Of a stretch of DNA of 12,582 bases, positions 1 through 4,514 are shown one piece after another (position 1 is the first letter of the stretch; every line of letters starts with the position of its first letter). Source of the DNA: VGWB01 sp964614245 (GTDB lineage: Bacteria > Bacteroidota > Ignavibacteria > UBA10030); the NCBI GenBank assembly GCA_964614245.1, contig CAZTKU010000075.1:1-12582 (forward strand). The letters run 5' to 3'. A model generated the notes under the pieces. It was not told the origin of the DNA and ran no database searches. It saw only the letters and a list, made by a program, of their open reading frames with translations. The translations under genes and the position numbers were made by a program.

Positions 1-387
1 AAGGGATTTACAGAAATTATGGAATACCGGGACACCACCCCTTTGCGGGGACGGTTCGGCAAGAAAGAATTATGGCGCCTACTTCAGGACGCCGAGGAGC
101 GCAAGTTCAATTTCGTCTTCGTCATTTCATTGAAAAACATAGACTTTATCGACCCGACCAACTTTCTCCTTTTGATTTGTTCATTGAAGGACTACGGAGT
201 CCACCTCATCAGCCAGGCGGAACCATGGACCGATCTATCAGCACAGGATTTGGGGATCGTGTTTCTGGCTTATTGCCAGCATCTGGACAGCGAAGCGGAT
301 GAGATGTCACTCAGGTCAAGATCCGGTAGAGCCCGAGCAAGAAAGAAACACAAGCCCAAAGATAATCGCGACCTGGACAATGTGTAA
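1..387 (+). CDS. Serine-recombinase-like protein, 5' end outside window, catalytic arginines missing
   Basis: The frame is open from base 1 to the stop at 385-387, so the gene probably starts left of the window; the ATG at 19 is internal to the fold. From base 1 the protein has the second half of a resolvase/invertase catalytic domain: a G-x-x-x-ELWRLLQDAEE helix, a strand (FNFVFVISL), a helix (PTNFLLLICSLKDYGV), the HLISQAEP strand and a final helix leading to a basic tail (SRSGRARARKK). In active serine recombinases the strand is followed by L-D-R-L-x-R, whose arginines are catalytic. Here the aligned stretch reads LKNIDFI, so both appear lost. The protein stops soon after the catalytic domain, with no recombinase or zinc-ribbon domain. 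The nucleophilic serine would lie upstream and cannot be seen. Family assignment is by eye. It could be a decaying recombinase or a non-catalytic accessory protein. Confidence 0.55.
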   Translation, partial: KGFTEIMEYRDTTPLRGRFGKKELWRLLQDAEERKFNFVFVISLKNIDFIDPTNFLLLICSLKDYGVHLISQAEPWTDLSAQDLGIVFLAYCQHLDSEADEMSLRSRSGRARARKKHKPKDNRDLDNV

Positions 388-395
388 ATGGATCG

Positions 396-435
396 CCGCC
401 CTCCCGGAGGAATTGGGCGGTCTCTCCGGCGGAGA
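396..435. repeat. Two adjacent GC-rich hairpins after the recombinase-like gene
   Basis: CCGCCC (396-401) pairs with GGGCGG (415-420) across 13 bases. It is followed at once by TCTCC (423-427), a 3-base loop, and GGAGA (431-435). No T-run follows, so this is not a convincing intrinsic terminator. A 32-codon arginine-rich ORF (388-486), abutting the recombinase stop codon, runs through the hairpins but has no ribosome binding site. Confidence 0.4.
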
Positions 436-468
436 AGCTACCCGGTGAAGTTTAGAGGCGACCATTCA

Positions 469-512
469 TATGTTCATGGAATATAGCAGCGGGAGGCGTC
501 AATATGAACATA
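469..512. promoter_or_regulatory. 9-bp inverted repeat, possible operator of the RHH gene
   Basis: TATGTTCAT (469-477) is the exact reverse complement of ATGAACATA (504-512), with 26 bases between. A further TTCAT (465-469 region) repeats the half-site on the left. The repeat lies 42-85 bases upstream of a probable ribbon-helix-helix protein gene. RHH proteins often repress their own genes through short repeated half-sites, so an operator is a reasonable inference; no binding is shown. Confidence 0.35.
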
Positions 513-515
513 CCT

Positions 516-534
516 TCGTTGATTACGACAACGA
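516..534. promoter_or_regulatory. 6-bp inverted repeat just upstream of the ribosome binding site
   Basis: TCGTTG (516-521) and CAACGA (529-534) are perfect reverse complements separated by 7 bases. In mRNA this would form a hairpin ending about 10 bases before the AGGAGGT at 545-551. It could tune translation or serve as a second operator half-site pair. Confidence 0.3.
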
Positions 535-553
535 CTAACAGATTAGGAGGTAA

Positions 554-1072
554 ATGATGTTCAGGATAGGCAAGGGTAAGCAAAAGGGTAGAAATACGCC
601 TGACAAGAAACTCGCCAAAAAGCTACTCGGGAAGGACTCCGGACGCCGCACATTTGCTTTTCCGTGCAGTCCGGATATTCAAGCCCGGATAAGGATGCTG
701 GCGGGCCAGCTTCAAGTCCCGATCTACGCGCTAGGCGAGGAAGCCCTGCAGCTTTCTGCAGGGCTAATCACTAGGATGGCAGAGAATCCAGAAGAGAGCG
801 CACTTCTAAGGAGGCACATCATCGAAATTCACGTTGGTCAAAGAACCATTGAGAAAATCGGCCAGTATGACCAGGATATGGCGGATATTCTCGATCAAGA
901 AAGACATCGACGCTTCCAGATCGACAATGCTGTACGACGGATAGTCCTGAATTTTGCCAGAGCTGGTCTGAAACCACAGGAGATTGAATGGTACATTAAC
1001 TATGGGATGCGCTGCAGGATCGCCGTTGCGCACGGCCAGCCCGTGCCAACAGACTCACCTGAAGAGGCCTGA
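554..1072 (+). CDS. Probable ribbon-helix-helix DNA-binding protein with helical C-terminal domain
   Basis: A protein of 172 residues (171 from the second ATG). The very strong AGGAGGT at 545-551 lies 2 bases before the ATG at 554 and 5 before the adjacent ATG at 557, so translation probably begins at 557. After a lysine-rich N-terminus, residues about 31-75 fit a ribbon-helix-helix outline: a strand (RRTFAFPCS), a helix (PDIQARIRMLAGQLQ), a turn (VPIY) and a second helix (ALGEEALQLSAGLI). The remaining 95 residues are predicted helical and charged, which suits oligomerisation. I do not recognise the family. It follows the recombinase-like gene and two inverted repeats, so a mobile-element regulator or partition-like role is plausible. 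No enzyme motif is seen. Confidence 0.7.
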   Translation: MMFRIGKGKQKGRNTPDKKLAKKLLGKDSGRRTFAFPCSPDIQARIRMLAGQLQVPIYALGEEALQLSAGLITRMAENPEESALLRRHIIEIHVGQRTIEKIGQYDQDMADILDQERHRRFQIDNAVRRIVLNFARAGLKPQEIEWYINYGMRCRIAVAHGQPVPTDSPEEA

Positions 1073-1286
1073 TTCCACCAAAACTCCAGACCATCCGAAG
1101 ATCAGCGCACAAAGGAGACAGGGGATAAGGCCGATGGCGATTCTTCGGAATAGCGTGACCAGGAAGCGCGGCTTCCCAGGCTCGGCAGAAATGACCGGCT
1201 GAACACATACCCGTAATTGATGACTGAGACCGCTTCCTGAAGAATCTATCGGCTTTCGGATGCACCAGGATATCTGAAGACTGACG

Positions 1287-1320
1287 ACCTGAACATGAGT
1301 CAGGTGGTCGGTGTCCTGAC
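1287..1320. repeat. Mutually exclusive CCTGA/TCAGG inverted repeats
   Basis: ACCTGA (1287-1292) pairs with TCAGGT (1300-1305). The overlapping GTCAGG (1299-1304) can instead pair with CCTGAC (1315-1320). The middle arm is therefore shared between two alternative stems, as in attenuators, or represents three copies of one protein-binding half-site. No T-run follows either stem. Confidence 0.35.
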
Positions 1321-1381
1321 CGTCGCGGGGCTGGATAGATATGACCTGCAAAAAGCGAAATCCAAATTATCTAAGCCAGCA

Positions 1382-1398
1382 CCTAGTTCGAATCCCCT
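1382..1398 (+). other. tRNA T-loop-like sequence without a pairing stem
   Basis: GTTCGAATCCCC at 1386-1397 matches the usual T-arm of a tRNA, but the left flank (CCTAG) does not pair with the right flank (CCCCT) and no acceptor or CCA end follows. It may be a hybrid left by recombination inside a tRNA T-loop, or chance. Its TTCGAATC core also occurs at 2257-2264 and 4393-4400, both also in intergenic DNA. Confidence 0.2.
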
Positions 1399-1415
1399 CA
1401 GTTGGAGTTTAATAA

Positions 1416-1443
1416 TGTTACATAGGTACTTTTGCTGTATAAT
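1416..1443 (+). promoter_or_regulatory. Promoter of the NYN-LOTUS gene
   Basis: A perfect TATAAT -10 box lies at 1438-1443, 39 bases before the ATG at 1483. The -35 region is weak (TGTTAC at 1416-1421, spacing 16). The local AT-rich stretch contrasts with the flanking DNA. Ribosome binding site AAGGGG is at 1471-1476, 6 bases before the start. Confidence 0.5.
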
Positions 1444-1482
1444 CATTTGTTAGGTGTCGATAGATAAGCAAAGGGGTACAAA

Positions 1483-2232
1483 ATGAGTGAACAATCCGAG
1501 CAACAAAAGTTTGCAGTCCTGATCGATGGCGATAATGCGCAGGCGTCCCTTCTTCCTCAAATCTTGGCGGAAGTCAGCAAAGTCGGTCTGATAACGACCA
1601 AGCGGATATACGGAGACTGGACCACTACAAACATGAATAGCTGGAAGGATTCACTTCACAAATATGCGATTCAACCCATTCAGCAGTTCAGGTATACAAC
1701 CGGCAAGAACGCAACAGATAGTGCGATGATAATTGATGCGATGGATTTGCTCCACAGTAACGATGTTGACGCCTTCTGCATTGTCGCCAGTGATAGTGAC
1801 TACACACGACTCGCAACGAGAATCAGGGAGGAAGGGCTTTTCGTAATTGGAGTGGGAGAGAAGAAAACTCCGGAGGCCTTCACCAACGCTTGTAACCAGT
1901 TCATCTACTGTGAAAATCTGGCCGTAACCAAGGAACCAAGAAGGAAACCAAGGAAGACAGCTAGAAAAGAGAAGCGCGACGTACGTGATCCACTACCCCT
2001 ACTCCTCCAAGGGTTCGAGATGGCTGCGAAGGAAGAAGAATGGGTTCATTTAGCAGCTGTGGGCAACGCTCTTCGGCAATTAGATCCAGCATTCGACCCC
2101 CGGACATTTGGTCACCAGCGGCTCCAATCGCTAATCAAGGATTATCCAGAAACATTTATGCTCAAACTAGACGATTCAAAGACACCACCAGTGGCATACA
2201 TCGCGCTGACGACCCAAACGAGTACAGATTAG
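1483..2232 (+). CDS. NYN-domain (PIN-like) RNase with C-terminal LOTUS/OST-HTH domain
   Basis: 249 residues. Residues 9-147 form a NYN (LabA/DUF88) domain, a PIN-like metal-dependent RNase fold. The acidic set is visible: D15 and D17 in LIDGDN, D79 and D85 in the K-x-x-TDSAMIIDAMDLL helix, and D104 and D106 in VASDSDYTRLATRIRE, followed by VIGVGEKKTPEAF. A basic linker (residues 149-167, many K/R) leads to a winged-helix LOTUS/OST-HTH domain (about 168-242), a predicted RNA-binding module. All expected acidic residues are present, so it should be active on RNA; the substrate is unknown. Start: ATG with AAGGGG 6 bases upstream. It is monocistronic, with its own promoter, and its stop is a few bases from a tRNA-Asn fragment, so it seems to be the last gene of an inserted module. 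Confidence 0.88.
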   Translation: MSEQSEQQKFAVLIDGDNAQASLLPQILAEVSKVGLITTKRIYGDWTTTNMNSWKDSLHKYAIQPIQQFRYTTGKNATDSAMIIDAMDLLHSNDVDAFCIVASDSDYTRLATRIREEGLFVIGVGEKKTPEAFTNACNQFIYCENLAVTKEPRRKPRKTARKEKRDVRDPLPLLLQGFEMAAKEEEWVHLAAVGNALRQLDPAFDPRTFGHQRLQSLIKDYPETFMLKLDDSKTPPVAYIALTTQTSTD

Positions 2233-2238
2233 GTTGCG

Positions 2239-2279
2239 CAACCGCTAGGTTCTAGGTTCGAATCCTAGTCGGGGAGCCA
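2239..2279 (+). tRNA. 3' half of a tRNA-Asn gene (integration scar, not a complete tRNA)
   Basis: The T-arm is perfect: CTAGG (2252-2256), loop TTCGAAT (2257-2263), CCTAG (2264-2268). The 3' acceptor strand TCGGGGA (2269-2275), discriminator G (2276) and encoded CCA (2277-2279) follow. Upstream, AACCGCT plus AGGTT fits the 3' side of an anticodon arm and the variable loop. The acceptor sequence with discriminator G is what I recall for bacterial tRNA-Asn (5' end TCCCCGA). No matching TCCCCGA lies at the right distance upstream; that DNA is the NYN gene. The similarity begins just after the anticodon position, typical of the piece carried or duplicated when an integrase uses a tRNA as attB. 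Confidence 0.75.
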
Positions 2280-2306
2280 ATTCCCAACCCGCCCCCCTTT
2301 ATTGTG

Positions 2307-2582
2307 TTACCCTTTTTGTTCGATGTTCTTTGCTTTCTTGCTGGTGGCTCCAGTCTTGCCCTTCTTGCTCTTGTTCGCCGCCTGCTTTCTTCGGGATTCC
2401 CGCATGGGTTTTTCAATCTTGGGTAGCGCCATCGCCGCCCTGTCCAGCTCGTAGTGGGCACAGACGGCATCGATGACCAAGTCGTCCCAGCTGACCCCGA
2501 GCCTTGTCTTCAGCTCGTTGAGCCGCCTCAGTCCATCCTCAGTCGTCCTCGCCGAGAACACGTGCTGCTTCTGCTTCGCCAT
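2307..2582 (-). CDS. Small RHH-type DNA-binding protein with lysine-rich tail
   Basis: 91 residues from the ATG at 2582, preceded on the minus strand by AAGGAGGG. The frame is open for 57 codons further upstream (to 2753), but that stretch is proline-rich and lacks a ribosome binding site, so I chose the internal start. Residues 8-48 fit a ribbon-helix-helix core: strand HVFSART, helix TEDGLRRLNELKTRLGV, then helix SWDDLVIDAVCAHYEL. Residues 56-90 are a very basic tail rich in lysine (KSKKGKTGATSKKAKN), suited to nucleic-acid binding. It is transcribed away from the kinase gene and converges on the NYN gene and tRNA scar. The function is unknown; a small repressor or chromatin-like protein is likely. 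Confidence 0.6.
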   Translation of the reverse strand: MAKQKQHVFSARTTEDGLRRLNELKTRLGVSWDDLVIDAVCAHYELDRAAMALPKIEKPMRESRRKQAANKSKKGKTGATSKKAKNIEQKG

Positions 2583-2902
2583 CTTCTTTCCCTCCTTCTT
2601 CTGGGCTTCAGTACAATAATGGCGCGTTTCTGGGGGTTCGTACACGGCGACCGGGGGCGCCTGCGGGCGTCTGGGGGCGGCATGGTCAGGCGTGGGTGAG
2701 ACTGGGAATAACAATGCCAGCGGAGCCTTCCCGTTCCAGCCGGCGGCACTCATTTCAACCCTGCCTGATGAAAGGGGCTAATTGGTGAACCGCAAATCCA
2801 ATACTCTTTGCCGTTAAGGACTAAATGACGTATACTACATCATAATTCTAGGCAATTTAGCAGCTAGGAGGTTGAGGCTTTCCAACGAAGGGTAGTCTGA
2901 GG
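2583..2902. other. Divergent intergenic region between small RHH gene and kinase
   Basis: About 320 bases. The half next to the RHH gene (2640-2720) is GC-rich, with imperfect GGCG-type repeats. The half next to the kinase is AT-rich and carries the kinase promoter. An AGGAGG at 2866-2871 is followed by TTG and a 7-codon frame ending in TAG before the kinase ATG, so it could mark a tiny leader peptide. No larger gene is supported. Confidence 0.45.
2808..2836 (+). promoter_or_regulatory. Kinase promoter with palindromic operator over the -10 box
   Basis: TTGCCG (2808-2813) and TATACT (2831-2836) are separated by 17 bases, about 67 bases before the kinase start. The -10 box sits in a 16-bp near-palindrome (2825-2840; ATG..GTATAC..CAT, 12 of 16 positions symmetric). 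This is a natural repressor site, perhaps for the divergent RHH protein. Confidence 0.55.
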
Positions 2903-4372
2903 ATGGAAACAATTGCTCTTGCAAGGGTATGGCAGATCGGAAACCCGCTAGCTAGCGGAGGATTCGGCCGCATTTATGAGGCTAAGGCAGATGATGATTC
3001 AGCGGCCGTTCTTAAACTCGTGCCGAAGACTCCTGGGGCAAGCCGAGAACTGCTCTTTGAGGAACTTTCTGGCTTACCCAACATAATCCCCATCTTGGAC
3101 CGTGGCGAATGGAAAGAATACTACGTAATAGTGATGCCGCGAGCAGAGAGGTCGCTTCGGCAGCATCTTGAAGCAGCCGGAGGCAAGCTAGGGTTGGATG
3201 AGACCATAGCCGTATTGACCGATGTAGCGCAGGCACTTGCGGCGCTAAAGGCTGAGGTTGTGCATCGTGACCTCAAACCAGAGAATGTCCTACTGTATAA
3301 AGAACATTGGTGCTTGGCAGACTTCGGCATCGCTCGCTATGCTGAGGCGACCACGGCGCCTGATACCCGTAAGTTCGCTATGACACCTCGCTATGCCGCT
3401 CCAGAGCAATGGCGCGGGGAGCGGGCGACTTACGCAACAGACGTTTATGCCTTCGGCGTCATGGCCTTTGAGCTTCTCCAAGGCAGACTTCCGTTCCTAG
3501 GGCCTGATTTTCGTGAGCAGCACCTGAATCAGCCTCCCCCAGCCGTCAGTGACTGCCCGCCACCATTCGTAAGCTTAGTAAATGAATGCCTCTTCAAGGC
3601 GCAAGCGGCCCGCCCTACACCCCCGAACATCCTTGCCCGCCTTAGCGCTAGTCAGAGGCCAGCCTCACCGGCTGCAGGGAGGCTCCAAGCGGCAAACAAG
3701 GCCATTGTTGAGAAACAGGGCGAGCAACAAGCATTGATTTCTGCTCAACAATCACGAGAGGGATTCAGGCGTGGGCTTTTCACTGCTGCTGAGCAATCCT
3801 TCACCGTGATTCGTGACACGCTTAGAAAACGAGCCCTCGAAGCTGCCCCCTCCACGGGAGTGTCCATGGCTCGTGGCATAACTCTGCAGCTTGGAGATGG
3901 CGCTCTTATCATTGACCCCATCCAGGCGGCACCAGCCGATTGCCTCACCGCATACGGATATACACCATTCGACGTAATCGCCTACACTGCGTTAGCAGCA
4001 CGCAAGCCGCGAGACCAATGGGATTACGAAGGCCGCTCGCATTCGCTATGGTTTTGTGACGCACATGACGAAGGCGTTTACCGCTGGTACGAACTAGCCT
4101 TCATGGTTCAGCCACTTATTCCCGAGCGGTACACACTTGACCCGTTTGCGATGCCTCCCACAGATGAGAATGCTGCGGGCGCTTTTACGCCGGTCATGGG
4201 CATACGTCAAATCGCATGGCAGCCGCTTCCGTTTGACCATGGCGATGAGGCACAGTTCATCGAACGCTGGCTAACATGGTTCGCAGCTGCTGTCGATGGT
4301 TCTCTTAGGCACCCATCACATATGCCAGAACAGTCAGGCGGTAAATTCCGGCCGGCACGCCGACGCTCTTAA
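2903..4372 (+). CDS. Hanks-type serine/threonine protein kinase with unknown C-terminal domain
   Basis: 489 residues. Residues about 10-250 form a complete protein kinase domain: glycine loop LASGGFGRIYEA (16-27), ATP lysine K38 in VLKLV, alpha-C glutamate E53 or E54, catalytic HRDLKPEN (121-128), DFG (140-142), APE (166-168), D180 in DVYAFG, and the late arginine in ARP (237). All key residues are present, so it should be active. No transmembrane helix or PASTA repeat follows. Instead there is a cytosolic region (about 262-470), with an early glutamine-rich helix and a tryptophan/tyrosine-rich part (WDYEGRSHSLWFCDAHDEGVY, shortened: W373, W383, W395, W439), which I do not recognise and which may be the sensor. 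The ATG at 2903 has only GAGG directly against it, so the ribosome binding site is poor. The gene is convergent with the methyltransferase gene, 142 bases apart. Confidence 0.88.
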   Translation: METIALARVWQIGNPLASGGFGRIYEAKADDDSAAVLKLVPKTPGASRELLFEELSGLPNIIPILDRGEWKEYYVIVMPRAERSLRQHLEAAGGKLGLDETIAVLTDVAQALAALKAEVVHRDLKPENVLLYKEHWCLADFGIARYAEATTAPDTRKFAMTPRYAAPEQWRGERATYATDVYAFGVMAFELLQGRLPFLGPDFREQHLNQPPPAVSDCPPPFVSLVNECLFKAQAARPTPPNILARLSASQRPASPAAGRLQAANKAIVEKQGEQQALISAQQSREGFRRGLFTAAEQSFTVIRDTLRKRALEAAPSTGVSMARGITLQLGDGALIIDPIQAAPADCLTAYGYTPFDVIAYTALAARKPRDQWDYEGRSHSLWFCDAHDEGVYRWYELAFMVQPLIPERYTLDPFAMPPTDENAAGAFTPVMGIRQIAWQPLPFDHGDEAQFIERWLTWFAAAVDGSLRHPSHMPEQSGGKFRPARRRS

Positions 4373-4415
4373 CTACCAGCGAAGCGCCACGGTTCGAATC
4401 TGGCTTGGGTGGTAG
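4373..4415 (+). repeat. Hairpin with tRNA T-loop-like core directly after the kinase stop
   Basis: CTACCA (4373-4378) pairs with TGGTAG (4410-4415), and inside it GCCA (4386-4389) pairs with TGGC (4401-4404) around GGTTCGAATC (4391-4400). The core resembles a tRNA T-arm, but the standard 5-bp stem is broken and no CCA end follows. It is either a decayed tRNA-derived att fragment or a transcript-end hairpin of the kinase gene. No T-run follows. Confidence 0.3.
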
Positions 4416-4514
4416 AACGCCTTATTGAATACGGTATTGTAACGGTAGAGGGCAGAGGCTTAAGCAGTAAGGTGAACATGGGTGCTGTAGGTGGCGATAG
4501 CTCGGTTTTTACAG

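Larger units (their letters stand above)
1073..1482. other. Non-coding gap between RHH and NYN genes
   Basis: No convincing gene is present. On the plus strand, a 22-codon ORF (1134-1202) follows AGGAGA/AGGGG sequences. On the minus strand, an open frame (1055-1351) encodes one hydrophobic stretch near its end but lacks a ribosome binding site and a good start codon. The gap also holds a set of overlapping inverted repeats (1287-1320), a tRNA T-loop-like sequence (1382-1398) and the NYN gene promoter. Confidence 0.5.

Noticed and set aside
1055..1351. Minus-strand open frame with a hydrophobic, membrane-helix-like segment in the gap after the first RHH gene
   Set aside because: Its only far start is TTG without a ribosome binding site, the N-terminal half does not read as protein, and it overlaps the end of the RHH gene. 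At most a remnant.
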